A stretch of 64,000 bases of DNA from Lentibacillus amyloliquefaciens. Its GTDB lineage: Bacteria; Bacillota; Bacilli; Bacillales; Amphibacillaceae. Positions within the stretch are counted from its first letter, which is position 1; the number at the start of each line of letters is the position of its first letter. Both the position numbers and the translations under genes were made by a program. This document shows, piece after piece, positions 16,735 to 25,023 of the stretch. The stretch is taken from contig NZ_CP013862.1 of NCBI RefSeq assembly GCF_001307805.1, positions 1,922,001 to 1,986,000 of the forward strand, given 5' to 3'. A model generated the notes under the pieces. That model had not been told where the DNA came from. It worked only from the letters and a program-made list of their open reading frames with translations, and made no database searches.

Positions 16735-18645
16735 TTAACTCCTTTTAACCGATTGATTTAAAGATAAAGATAGTGATTCCTGCAATGTGCTTATTTCCTG
16801 ACGAATTCTGCCATGCTTTGGAATGGTCGGTATATCAAACGTTTTAAGTAATTGTTCTCGTTCGATTGACTGCGCCATTGTCTCGAAAATATATAAAAAC
16901 CGAGCAGCTTCATCTTCAGTCAATGTTGTTCTGACACCATTCTGAGCGGCAGCATCAAGAAAATAATCAAGCTGTTCCATTGAAAATAATGCAGGTGACA
17001 ATAGACTTAAAGAATCAACATTACTAGGGATCTCACCCAGCGCTGTTTCATAAACCGTTCGCAAATTATTTAAATTGGTTCGCATTTTATTTCGAATATT
17101 GCTGTAATCATCCACAACACTGTTATCAGAGAAAATCCTGAAAAATAACTGCGACTGACTTCGAATTGTTTTTGACATTAAATGAGGCAATCGACTAGAA
17201 GCCGATCGGCGACCAACCAGGAGAACGCCTATTATCCCAATCAGGCAACCGATTATGACATCCGTTATACGTGCAGTCGCAAAGTAAGCTGGATTCTGAA
17301 GTTGTGTTGTACTTTCCGCAATCAAAAGGGCGTTTGGTGTTATAAATGTAACAGCGAATGCGTAGTTGCGAACCATAAAGGTTTCTGTTAAAAAGTGAAA
17401 CATCCCAATTAATAGTGCGACAACAATCGGTGCCGGTCCGGCCGTAAGTATGATGACAGCGACTATAATCCCAACCAGTGTGCCAATCGAACGCTGAATG
17501 GAGCGATGAAATGTGCTGATAATGGTAGAGCCCAGCATCACCGAACCACAAGAAACCGGAATCCAGTATGACCGGTCAAACTCAAAGGAAAAAGCTATCA
17601 AAGCTGCAATCCCTAAAACGATGGCATATCGAAGGGACGTCAAAAATACAACGGAATTCTTGTCAAAGGCGTCCGCAAATTGTTTATGAACCGGCTGTTT
17701 GTGCAAGTGTATTTCTTGGTCTAGATTTGGAAATGGTTCATGAATGACAGCATTCGCCTCTATCATTTTGGCAAGTAAATGTTCTTCCAAAAAGCTTAGA
17801 TGGTTGATGGCGGGTGCAGGTATACTTTTTACCTGACTTCCTTTTTCAAGCGATTCCGCAACTTGTTTTAAATAAGCAGCCATTTCAGGAGAAATTTCCT
17901 TTTTCCCTTCAGACTCTAATTCCAGGATATCTCCCCATATTGTATGTGCCAGTTCATTTAAGACATATAAACGCTTAAAATAATCGGTGCTGCGCCAAGA
18001 AATATAACCGGATGCTAATGTCGTTTCGGCATCTTTTAAAGCAAATAGTGTGTTTTCCTTCAGCTCATGAAATGCCGGCGTTCCAACTGATGGCAATAAA
18101 CTGGATAATGTCAGATAAAGACGATAAATTGATTTCCTTTCCGGTTGGTAAGGATCGGAAAACCACCCGATCATCGCAACAACCCAAGCAACACTCCCAC
18201 CTGAGAAAACTAATGCAGCTCTAGACAGTGCGGCATCCGGATCAATCTCCATCGCCGAAGTCATCGCAAAGATAATGACAAAAAATATTGACGCCGGACC
18301 TTTAATTTTCAAAGCCCCGAAAACAAACGTTCCAACACCGCCGATTAAGGCTAATAAAATGGCAAATACAATTGGAGAAGCCGCTGTCAGCGTACCAAGC
18401 CCCATCGCCGAAGCCAATCCCAGCATGACGAAAAATACTTTTTTTGCCAGATGTCTGTATGTTTCATTAAACACATACAAATACGCAAATCCCCCGATAC
18501 CGGCGAATAAACCGGATTGGAAACTTCCGAGTAAAATACCGATTATGACAGGAATGGAGGCACTTAATGCTGCTCCTATCGCCCGCCGCATCGGAAAGGG
18601 TGTTTGTTTAACTTTGAAAGCATCTTTAATAATAGAACTCTTCAA
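16735..18645 (-). CDS. FUSC-family membrane protein
   Basis: A 636-residue protein with two groups of about six membrane helices (residues about 20-165 and 335-475) separated and followed by soluble domains, the layout of the fusaric-acid-resistance/YccS superfamily. These are thought to export aromatic acids or similar compounds. The second helix block contains FDRSYWIPVSCGSVMLG, a family hallmark. The start is TTG with AAGAAGGA 7 bases upstream. It is followed after one base by ywbE. Substrate not predictable. Confidence 0.85.
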   Translation of the reverse strand: MKSSIIKDAFKVKQTPFPMRRAIGAALSASIPVIIGILLGSFQSGLFAGIGGFAYLYVFNETYRHLAKKVFFVMLGLASAMGLGTLTAASPIVFAILLALIGGVGTFVFGALKIKGPASIFFVIIFAMTSAMEIDPDAALSRAALVFSGGSVAWVVAMIGWFSDPYQPERKSIYRLYLTLSSLLPSVGTPAFHELKENTLFALKDAETTLASGYISWRSTDYFKRLYVLNELAHTIWGDILELESEGKKEISPEMAAYLKQVAESLEKGSQVKSIPAPAINHLSFLEEHLLAKMIEANAVIHEPFPNLDQEIHLHKQPVHKQFADAFDKNSVVFLTSLRYAIVLGIAALIAFSFEFDRSYWIPVSCGSVMLGSTIISTFHRSIQRSIGTLVGIIVAVIILTAGPAPIVVALLIGMFHFLTETFMVRNYAFAVTFITPNALLIAESTTQLQNPAYFATARITDVIIGCLIGIIGVLLVGRRSASSRLPHLMSKTIRSQSQLFFRIFSDNSVVDDYSNIRNKMRTNLNNLRTVYETALGEIPSNVDSLSLLSPALFSMEQLDYFLDAAAQNGVRTTLTEDEAARFLYIFETMAQSIEREQLLKTFDIPTIPKHGRIRQEISTLQESLSLSLNQSVKRS

Positions 18646-18748
18646 TCAAAAATCCTTCTTTCTTAAAAACTTGCGCCTCAGTACAATTGTTCACAACTTC
18701 ATACCATAATAACAGTATTTGGAATGAAGTTGTTGTTTTTTAATTACA

Positions 18749-18785
18749 AAAAAGCATAACACCTACAACCTGTTGTTATGCTCCC
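18749..18785 (-). terminator. Terminator-like hairpin
   Basis: On the minus strand GCATAACA pairs with TGTTATGC and is followed by TTTTTTG. No intact minus-strand gene feeds it now. Short peptide-like frames just upstream (18790-18875, for example SISEAMLNQLRAGA) may be the debris of a lost gene. Confidence 0.5.
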
Positions 18786-18889
18786 GCTCTCAATTGGTTT
18801 AACATGGCCTCCGAAATTGACTTCTTAGCCCTGTAATATATAGATGATTTCTTTCGGCATGTTAATAGCATTAATCATGTCCGATAAAA

Positions 18890-19012
18890 ATAAATAACCC
18901 CTCAATGGCTTAAGCTGAGCACTGAAGGATCATTCTCCTGGTACCTAACCTCTCTTGATGGGGTTAGTCTATTCTGACCGTTCCATGTTACCGCATGGGG
19001 CGGTCTTTACTA
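18890..19012. other. Hairpin-rich intergenic stretch left of the IS
   Basis: Contains an imperfect stem around CCTCAATGGC / CAGTGCTC and a better one, GACCGTTCCATG with CATGGGGCGGTC (G-U pairs allowed) at 18977-19006. No gene seen. The first resembles the terminator 3' of the UspA gene at 25940-25976. Confidence 0.4.
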
Positions 19013-19044
19013 ATATATAAACTTCTAGAATTGTTATACCACAA

Positions 19045-19052
19045 ACTTGATT
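19045..19052 (+). repeat. Target-site duplication, left copy
   Basis: ACTTGATT directly before the left end of the insertion sequence; the same 8 bases follow the right end at 20549-20556. Eight-base duplications are typical of ISL3-family insertion. Confidence 0.85.
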
Positions 19053-19142
19053 GCTTCCTCGCTATTTAATGTTTAGTCTAATGTTTCATATAGCTGTCCA
19101 TACTGGGTAAAAACTATTAAATTACCCGGGAGTGTTGGCTTT

Positions 19143-20375
19143 ATGAAGAATTTTGAAGAAAAGTATAATATGTTTCAATCTGCCTTGGAAATACCTGAAC
19201 CTTGGTATGTTTTTCATCATGAACTGGCAAAAGATGAAAAGACCTTACACATCTATATCGAATACAGATCAGGTGCTGAATTTACATGTCCTAACTGTGG
19301 AAATCCAGGCTGTAAAGTCCATGATATTTATGATCAGGATCGCACATGGCGACACCTTGATTTTTGGCAATATCAAACATTGCTTCATGCCAGAATGCCG
19401 CGTGTTAATTGTGAATCCTGCGGTAAAATACGTACCGTCAAGATAGACTGGGCACGGCCGGGTGCCGGGTTTTCATTATTCTTTGATTATCATGTGATGT
19501 CCTTAATGGCTGAAATGCCTGTGGCAGCTGTTGCTCGTAAGGTTGGTGAACATGATACCCGTCTCTGGCGTGTATTTAAGTATTATGTTCATCAAGCGAT
19601 GAAGGAGCTTGATGTCTCCAGTGTGACACGCGTCGCCATTGATGAAACATCCCGTGCCAAAGGACATAAATACGTGACACTGTTTATCGACACGGATACT
19701 AAACGGTTATTGTTCGCCACAGAAGGAAAAAGTTCAGATGTATTACAGGACTTTTGCCAGTTCCTTGAACGCAAAGGCGTTTCCCCTTCCCAAATCAGGG
19801 AAATATGTTCGGATATGTCGCCTTCGTTTATAGCAGGAATTGAAGCGAATTTCCCCGATGCATCGATCACATTTGATAAATTTCATGTCATGAAGCTGGT
19901 GAACGAAGCATTGGATAAGGTTCGCAAACATGAACAAGCGACCGAACCATTACTGAAAAATTCACGTTACGTGTGGCTAAAAAACCAAGAAAATCTAACC
20001 AAAAAGCAGGACAGTAAATTCCAGAAACTTAAGGACATGGACTTAAAAACAGGGCGTGCCTATCGCATAAAATTATCCCTCCAGAAGATGTGGCAACTAT
20101 CACCGCTATCCTCTGATATTTATTTTGATGCATGGTATGACTGGGCCATCCGTTCACAGTTGGAACCTATGATCAAGGCTGCAAAGTCACTGAAAAAGCA
20201 CAAGGACGGTATTTTAAGGTGGTTCATTACCAAATTGACCAATGGGCTGCTTGAAGGCATAAATGGCCTGGTTCAAGCTGCCAAGAGAAAGGCTCGAGGT
20301 TACCGCTCTACGGACAATTTCATCGCCATGATCTACGCGACAGTTAACAAACTTGATTTAATTGTTGAGCCATGA
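19143..20375 (+). CDS. ISL3-family transposase
   Basis: A 410-residue DDE transposase. The N-terminal zinc-binding region has CPNCGNPGCKVHD and later CESCG. The catalytic core shows IDETS (first Asp), CSDMSPSFIAGI (second Asp) and LLEGINGLVQAAKRKARGYR (Glu and the basic helix), the standard ISL3 arrangement. No frameshift or stop interrupts it. GGGAGTGTTGGCTTT before the ATG is a weak ribosome site, usual for transposases. It moves the enclosing element by cutting and joining its ends. Confidence 0.95.
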   Translation: MKNFEEKYNMFQSALEIPEPWYVFHHELAKDEKTLHIYIEYRSGAEFTCPNCGNPGCKVHDIYDQDRTWRHLDFWQYQTLLHARMPRVNCESCGKIRTVKIDWARPGAGFSLFFDYHVMSLMAEMPVAAVARKVGEHDTRLWRVFKYYVHQAMKELDVSSVTRVAIDETSRAKGHKYVTLFIDTDTKRLLFATEGKSSDVLQDFCQFLERKGVSPSQIREICSDMSPSFIAGIEANFPDASITFDKFHVMKLVNEALDKVRKHEQATEPLLKNSRYVWLKNQENLTKKQDSKFQKLKDMDLKTGRAYRIKLSLQKMWQLSPLSSDIYFDAWYDWAIRSQLEPMIKAAKSLKKHKDGILRWFITKLTNGLLEGINGLVQAAKRKARGYRSTDNFIAMIYATVNKLDLIVEP

Positions 20376-20410
20376 CTATAGTGTTTCCTTCGTTTGCTTG
20401 CCAACTCTCC

Positions 20411-20467
20411 CTTGGATGCTTTACAGGTTGTCAAGCGCTTTCCTTGACGACCTGTAAAGCATCCAAG
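20411..20467. repeat. Long hairpin inside the IS, 25-bp arms
   Basis: Left arm 20411-20435 and right arm 20443-20467 are complementary at 24 of 25 positions, the odd one being a possible G-U pair; the loop is 7 bases. There is no T run after it, so it is not a classic terminator. It lies 35 bp after the transposase stop. Confidence 0.9.
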
Positions 20468-20548
20468 ACAATACAGGCAGCAAACAAGGAATGGTAGATT
20501 TATGTGGTGCTATTATACTAACTTTTCAACACTAAATAGCGAATAGCC

Positions 20549-20556
20549 ACTTGATT
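20549..20556 (+). repeat. Target-site duplication, right copy
   Basis: ACTTGATT directly after the right IS end, identical to 19045-19052. Confidence 0.85.
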
Positions 20557-20647
20557 TTTGTACACCCGGTATCGGTTACTGTTTTCCTGGAATGAATTCC
20601 TCAATAACTAAATCATTCAGCAGTAAAGAAATAGCGCCTGCATCTAA

Positions 20648-20683
20648 TAAAAAAGTAACCGCCCTTAATCAACGACGGTTACT
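20648..20683 (-). terminator. Rho-independent terminator of the betaine-binding protein gene
   Basis: AGTAACCG pairs with CGGTTACT; followed on the minus strand by TTTTTTA. The stem is the same as in the terminator at 2282-2313. Confidence 0.85.
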
Positions 20684-20708
20684 CCTATAAATTTATCAGC
20701 CTTTATCA

Positions 20709-21617
20709 TTATGATTCATCATTGACTTTTAAATCTTCAATTGAATCAACATCCATATATTCAGGAACAACAAGACCGTTCCGCGTACCGGTCAGGTTAA
20801 CGCCTAAGTCTTCAAAGTCGTCTTCATACTTTTCATAGTAATCAGTATGTGTTGAAGGCAGCCACGCACCTACCATGGCATCTGCACTGCCATCCGCAAT
20901 ACTGGCGAACATTGGCCCCGGTTCCACTTGCATTAATTCAACTTTATAATCTAATTCATTTTCCATGACATATTTGACCACATTCGAGCTCGCAATCACA
21001 TCGGCCCAGGCAACATATGGCACTTTTACTGTCGCTCCGTCTCCGGGCTCTGCTCCTTCAACCCAAGTGCTAACCAGGTCTTCATTATTCTCAACCCATT
21101 CTTTCGCCGCTTCCTGCTCGTCTTGACCTTCTTCAATTTTCAGCATGACCTCTTGCAGGTGATCCGGCTCCCATTCAAATTGGTCAAAGAACGTATAGGC
21201 ACCAGGCATATCTTCTTTCAAACCCTTGCGTACAAGTGTATTTATATCTTCTTTACCGCCATAAGCCTCTTTAGGATCTTCCAGCATTTTTAGATCATAC
21301 TCAATGAATTTCCAGTGTGGAATCCAGCCAGTCACAATGATTGGCTCTTCTTCATTTATTGCGCCATCCAGTTCAGCCGTCATAGCAGCACCAGAACTCT
21401 CTTTAAGCTCCCAGTTCTCTTCCAGCCCATACTCAGACATTACTTCTTTTGTTAGCCCCATAATTCCGGCTCCCGGGTCAATTCCAACAATCTCATATTC
21501 AACCTGTTCGCCAACAGAAGCATTTTTATTATTATCTGTGCCCTCGTCTCCGCCACATGCTGTTAATCCTATCGATAATGCTATAGCTGACGTTATGCTT
21601 AAAATTTTTTTCAACAT
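20709..21617 (-). CDS. Glycine-betaine/proline-betaine binding lipoprotein, OpuAC-type lobe order
   Basis: A 302-residue ABC substrate-binding lipoprotein (lipobox GLTAC, 21 residues). The lobe containing GIDPGAGIMGLTKE and VTGWIPHWKF comes first, and the lobe containing KVPYVAWADVIASSNVVKY and VGAWLPSTHTDYY comes second. This is the dislocated order known from B. subtilis OpuAC. The three Trp-bearing segments (GWIPHW, YVAWAD, GAWLPS) supply the aromatic cage for the trimethylammonium group. TAAGGAGGAGAC precedes the ATG. No ATPase or permease gene is adjacent, so it must work with a transporter encoded elsewhere, or is a stand-alone component. Confidence 0.9.
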   Translation of the reverse strand: MLKKILSITSAIALSIGLTACGGDEGTDNNKNASVGEQVEYEIVGIDPGAGIMGLTKEVMSEYGLEENWELKESSGAAMTAELDGAINEEEPIIVTGWIPHWKFIEYDLKMLEDPKEAYGGKEDINTLVRKGLKEDMPGAYTFFDQFEWEPDHLQEVMLKIEEGQDEQEAAKEWVENNEDLVSTWVEGAEPGDGATVKVPYVAWADVIASSNVVKYVMENELDYKVELMQVEPGPMFASIADGSADAMVGAWLPSTHTDYYEKYEDDFEDLGVNLTGTRNGLVVPEYMDVDSIEDLKVNDES

Positions 21618-22183
21618 ATGATGTCTCCTCCTTATGATGTTTTGTATAAATTCGTTATTAAATCACGTGCTCAATTTAGCATGGCTTTTTACTAAAGAAC
21701 CAATGCGCCTTATGTAATGAGTGCCAAGAGATGGTGGTCTTATTGGACAACATTATAATTTTCACATATAAAAACAGGCTGTCTCAAAGTTCAAATCCGC
21801 GCACATTCTTCATAAAATCGCAAAATGATAATTCTTTATTAATATAATTCGTTATAAATATAGGATTCCACTGTTTTACTCTGTTTTAATTCTAATATCC
21901 AATGGATGAAAAGCTATTGTGTTAGCGGAACATCTGCCCGAACCAAAACATCACCTATTCACCTAAACATGGAATAGTCACATCAACCTTCTCCCCTTTT
22001 TCACACGTCCTTTCTCCTATAACGGACAAATTATTTCATAATCAAGCAACTTTCGAATTATATTTTTGGACAAGTCATCTTTTGTTTAAAAAAATTCGCA
22101 ATATAAACGATACGTTCGGTCTATTGTGTATATATAATTAAATAGTAGAATAATAGATAACAAAACAAAGGGGAGGAAAATTT
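21618..22183. other. Intergenic region between two divergent genes
   Basis: AT-rich, 566 bp. No gene seen. TATAAT at 22133-22138 about 45 bp before the dipeptidase start is a candidate -10, without a good -35. AAAACAGGCTGTCTCAAAG at 21772 looks like the outer end of some insertion sequences but no matching partner end was found. Confidence 0.4.
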
Positions 22184-23599
22184 ATGCAAAAAAGGTTAGC
22201 GTATTTGATTGTGGCCGTTCTGTTTCTACCGTTCAGCTCTGCCTCTGTCCTCGCACAGCCTGTGGAAGTGCAGGATGCTGAATCAATTCACTTTAACTCG
22301 ACTGTTGTCGACGGCCATAGCGACACGATGATGAACGTGATCGATGAGGAAACATGGCTGCCTGTAAACGACATTGGTGAGGAAACATCTTTTCATCTGG
22401 ACATACCCAAGGCTCAGGCAGGCGGAATCGATGCACCATTTTTTGCGGCCTATACAACCGGCTATTATGACAACAACCCCCGTACGATAAGCAGAACGTT
22501 AGCTTTGATTAATGCTTTACACTGGACAGAAGAACAAAACCCCGACGACTTCAACATCTCATCCACCACCAAAGAAATTCGGCAAACAGTAAGGAAAAAT
22601 AAAATCGCAGCCATCCCGACCATTGAAGGCGCCTACTCATTACAGGAGCACAATGCATTAGGTCTGCTCCACCAATATAACGACCTTGGCGTGAAAGTTC
22701 TCGGTTTCAATTGGAACTATTCAAACGCCCTTGGCGAAGGTGCTGACAGAGTATATGGAGATCCGGAAAAAACGCCATCGGAAGGCGGCCTCACGGAACT
22801 GGGTGCTGAAGTAGCACGCGAAATGAATGATATTGGAATGGCGATCGATGTATCACATATGTCACGCAACACTTTCTTTGATGTGCTCGAAGTAACTGAT
22901 GCTCCTGTCATTGCATCCCATTCAGGTGTCAATGCGGTGAAAGCACACCAGCGCAATCTCACGGATGAACAACTCCAAGCCCTTAAAGAAAATGGAGGAC
23001 TCATCAACATCGTATTCTATCCGACATTTTTGACTAATGACGAATCCGGTTCTGTTGAAGATATAGTGAACCATATCGATCATGCTGTTGATTTGATTGG
23101 CATTGACCATGTCGGCCTCGGCTCTGATTTTGACGGTGCTTCCATGCCTGAAGACCTGCAAAATGCAGCGGAAATGCCGGGGATTACCGAGGAATTGGTT
23201 AATAGAGGTTATTCGAGCCAGGAGATTGAAAAACTGCTCGGCGGGAACGCACTGCGTGTCCTTAAGGAAGTCGAAAAAGCAGCAGAAAACGATCCATCTC
23301 ATCGTGGCGTCAGTCCTGTTGTTAAGCCGGAGTATGAAATGGGCGAAACCATTAACACCAGAACACCACTTCTACAGGCTGATATTGAAACGAAAAAAGG
23401 AGCACCTGTTGACGAAGACAGTTTTAAAGTGATTGTAGACGGCATCGCCTACGAACCTGATTACAATAAGAAAACTTCGACATTGTCACTGCAGCTGTCT
23501 GAGGAATTGCAAGAGCGTTTCCATGTGGTAACCTTTGAAGCTGAAAACAGAGCAGGTAAACTCACACGCGAAACCAGAATCTTTTATATTGATGATTAA
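22184..23599 (+). CDS. Secreted membrane-dipeptidase-like protein (peptidase family M19)
   Basis: A 471-residue exported protein. Residues 1-24 form a signal peptide ending in SVLAQ. The M19 domain follows, with zinc ligands in VVDGHSDT, the bridging Glu in PTIEGAYSL, and His in DVSHMS and ASHSGVNAV; GLGSDFDGA completes the site. These enzymes hydrolyse dipeptides. The last 85 residues or so (after NALRVLKEVEK) form an extra strand-rich domain not needed for catalysis (VDEDSFKVIVDGIAYEPDYN), perhaps Ig-like and envelope-binding. AAAGGGGAGG precedes the ATG. Monocistronic with its own terminator. Confidence 0.9.
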   Translation: MQKRLAYLIVAVLFLPFSSASVLAQPVEVQDAESIHFNSTVVDGHSDTMMNVIDEETWLPVNDIGEETSFHLDIPKAQAGGIDAPFFAAYTTGYYDNNPRTISRTLALINALHWTEEQNPDDFNISSTTKEIRQTVRKNKIAAIPTIEGAYSLQEHNALGLLHQYNDLGVKVLGFNWNYSNALGEGADRVYGDPEKTPSEGGLTELGAEVAREMNDIGMAIDVSHMSRNTFFDVLEVTDAPVIASHSGVNAVKAHQRNLTDEQLQALKENGGLINIVFYPTFLTNDESGSVEDIVNHIDHAVDLIGIDHVGLGSDFDGASMPEDLQNAAEMPGITEELVNRGYSSQEIEKLLGGNALRVLKEVEKAAENDPSHRGVSPVVKPEYEMGETINTRTPLLQADIETKKGAPVDEDSFKVIVDGIAYEPDYNKKTSTLSLQLSEELQERFHVVTFEAENRAGKLTRETRIFYIDD

Positions 23600-23604
23600 A
23601 TTAT

Positions 23605-23637
23605 AAAGAGCAGGATGGCCCGCCCATCCTGCTCTTT
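23605..23637 (+). terminator. Rho-independent terminator
   Basis: AAAGAGCAGGATGG / CCATCCTGCTCTTT, loop of 5. Ends the dipeptidase transcript; the only T run is inside the stem's 3' edge. Confidence 0.8.
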
Positions 23638-23652
23638 AACTAATGACACAAA

Positions 23653-23665
23653 GGGGTCAGACCCC
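23653..23665. repeat. GGGGTCAGACCCC palindrome
   Basis: A 13-bp odd palindrome (GGGGTC-A-GACCCC) preceded by ACACAAA. This short motif is often seen between genes in many bacteria, at times in REP-type elements. Single copy in this window. Confidence 0.6.
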
Positions 23666-23689
23666 CCAGAAAAAAGTAAACTGAACTTA

Positions 23690-23718
23690 TTGACGAATTA
23701 ACATTAACGCATTATACT
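23690..23718 (+). promoter_or_regulatory. Sigma-A promoter of the GntR-ABC operon
   Basis: TTGACG, 17-bp spacer, TATACT: a near-consensus promoter 57 bp before the start codon. Confidence 0.85.
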
Positions 23719-23728
23719 TATATACATA

Positions 23729-23755
23729 ACTATATAACCGTATTACTATATGACC
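23729..23755 (+). promoter_or_regulatory. Candidate GntR operator (direct repeat)
   Basis: ACTATATAACC (23729-23739) and ACTATATGACC (23745-23755), 16 bp apart, lie just downstream of the promoter. An autoregulatory block by the first gene product is inferred from position. Confidence 0.45.
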
Positions 23756-23774
23756 ACAAGGTGGTGATCGCTCA

Positions 23775-24158
23775 TTGGCTAAACCGTTTGATGACAATAA
23801 ACCTATTTTCATGCAGGTTCGGGAAGAAATAGAAGATCAGATCTTAAACGACCAGTTGAAGGAAGAGGACCAGGCGCCTTCAACAAATCAATTGGTCAAT
23901 TTTTATAAAATCAATCACGTAACGGTATCTAAGGGGATAACGCAGCTGGTTGATGAAGGCATACTGTACAAAAAGCGAGGGGTCGGCATGTTCGTTGCTG
24001 AAGGTGCGAAAGGAAAACTTATTCAAAAGCGGAAGGAAGCTTTTGTGGATGATTACGTTCTCCTCCTTGTTCAGGAAGCTAATAAGCTGGAAATATCGGA
24101 AACCGAGATCATCTCGCTAATCAAACATGTAAAAGGAAGTGATCAGTATGACGTTTGA
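23775..24158 (+). CDS. GntR-family regulator, YtrA-like
   Basis: A 127-residue repressor of the short YtrA type: a winged-helix DNA-binding domain (IFMQVREEIEDQILN, APSTNQLVNFYKINHVTVSK, ILYKKRGVGMFV) and a short C-terminal helical tail instead of a ligand-binding domain. YtrA-type repressors usually control the ABC genes next to them. The start is TTG with AAGGTGGTG upstream. Its last 11 bases overlap the ATPase gene. SGITQ-type recognition is replaced here by VSKGITQLVDEGIL, normal for the group. Confidence 0.9.
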   Translation: MAKPFDDNKPIFMQVREEIEDQILNDQLKEEDQAPSTNQLVNFYKINHVTVSKGITQLVDEGILYKKRGVGMFVAEGAKGKLIQKRKEAFVDDYVLLLVQEANKLEISETEIISLIKHVKGSDQYDV

Positions 24159-25020
24159 TGTGGAAGTGAATAATGTATCGCTGCACTATAACGGATTTGC
24201 GGCATTAAAGGATATATCCTTCAAGCTGGACAACGGTAAAATCTATGGGCTGCTGGGAAGAAATGGCGCCGGTAAGACCTCCCTTCTCACCTTACTCGCG
24301 TCTTTTCGGAAAGTTAAAAGCGGTTCGATCAAAATTGGCGGGGAAAATCCTTTTGAAAATGCCAAGATAATGCAGCATGTCACCTTTCATTACGAAGCCG
24401 ACTACAGTGAGTTAAGCGAAAATATCAAGGACATGCTGGATGATGCTGAACGCTACCGGCCCTATTTTGACCGCGATTATGCGCATTATCTGGCAGACCG
24501 TTTTAAACTGCCCTTGAAAAAACCGATCAAAAAACTGTCCAGAGGCATGCAATCTGCCTTTGAGGTGACTTTGGGATTGGCTAGCCGCACACCTATCACC
24601 ATTTTCGACGAAACTTATCTTGGCATGGATGCACCTGCACGGGAAATTTTTTATGAAGAATTGCTGGAAGATCAGGCAAACCATCCACGTACCATGATTT
24701 TATCAACCCATCTTGTGTCAGAAATGGATTATTTATTTGATGATGTCATTATTATTGACCAAGGAAAATTTGTGCTGCACGAGAACTACGAAACACTCGT
24801 GTCAAAAGGTGCATCAATCACAGGTCCTGCTGAAGAGGTTGATACGTTTGTCGGTAATATGACCCGCTTGAATGAACAAAAACTGGGAAATACAAAGGCT
24901 GTCATGGTTTATGGAGAGCTGGATGAAACACGCCGGACAGAAGCTCAGCGAAAAGGTCTCGAAGTCGGTCCAATTTCCCTGCAGGATTTATTCATTTATC
25001 TAACAAGCGAGGAGGTCTAG
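24148..25020 (+). CDS. ABC transporter ATP-binding protein
   Basis: A 290-residue ATPase with Walker A GRNGAGKTS, signature LSRGMQSAF, Walker B ITIFDETYLGMD and STHLVSE. The Walker B region has ETYLGMD where most have EPTxGLD, as in the YtrB/BcrA-like group. ATG at 24148 is used since AAAAGGAAG precedes it; a GTG three codons earlier is possible. It overlaps the regulator gene and is followed three bases later by the permease. Substrate unknown; YtrA-controlled systems often respond to cell-wall antibiotics. Confidence 0.9.
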   Translation: MTFDVEVNNVSLHYNGFAALKDISFKLDNGKIYGLLGRNGAGKTSLLTLLASFRKVKSGSIKIGGENPFENAKIMQHVTFHYEADYSELSENIKDMLDDAERYRPYFDRDYAHYLADRFKLPLKKPIKKLSRGMQSAFEVTLGLASRTPITIFDETYLGMDAPAREIFYEELLEDQANHPRTMILSTHLVSEMDYLFDDVIIIDQGKFVLHENYETLVSKGASITGPAEEVDTFVGNMTRLNEQKLGNTKAVMVYGELDETRRTEAQRKGLEVGPISLQDLFIYLTSEEV

Positions 25021-25023
25021 CAC

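Larger units (their letters stand above)
19053..20548 (+). mobile_element. Complete ISL3-family insertion sequence, about 1496 bp
   Basis: One intact transposase gene between imperfect terminal inverted repeats of about 24 bp. The left end reads GCTTCCTCGCTATTTAATGT and the right end, reversed, GGCTATTCGCTATTTAGTGT; the core CGCTATTTA-TGTT is shared. It is flanked by ACTTGATT on both sides. A 25-bp-arm hairpin lies between the gene and the right end. Intact ends, gene and duplication suggest a recent, possibly still mobile copy. No passenger gene. Confidence 0.88.

Noticed and set aside
20709..21617. Idea that the betaine-binding gene is a rearranged pseudogene because its lobes are swapped
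   Set aside because: The same order is known for functional OpuAC of B. subtilis, the frame is intact and all Trp-bearing segments are present.
21772..21790. AAAACAGGCTGTCTCAAAG as an insertion-sequence end
   Set aside because: No second end, no duplication and no transposase remnant nearby; one short match is not enough.
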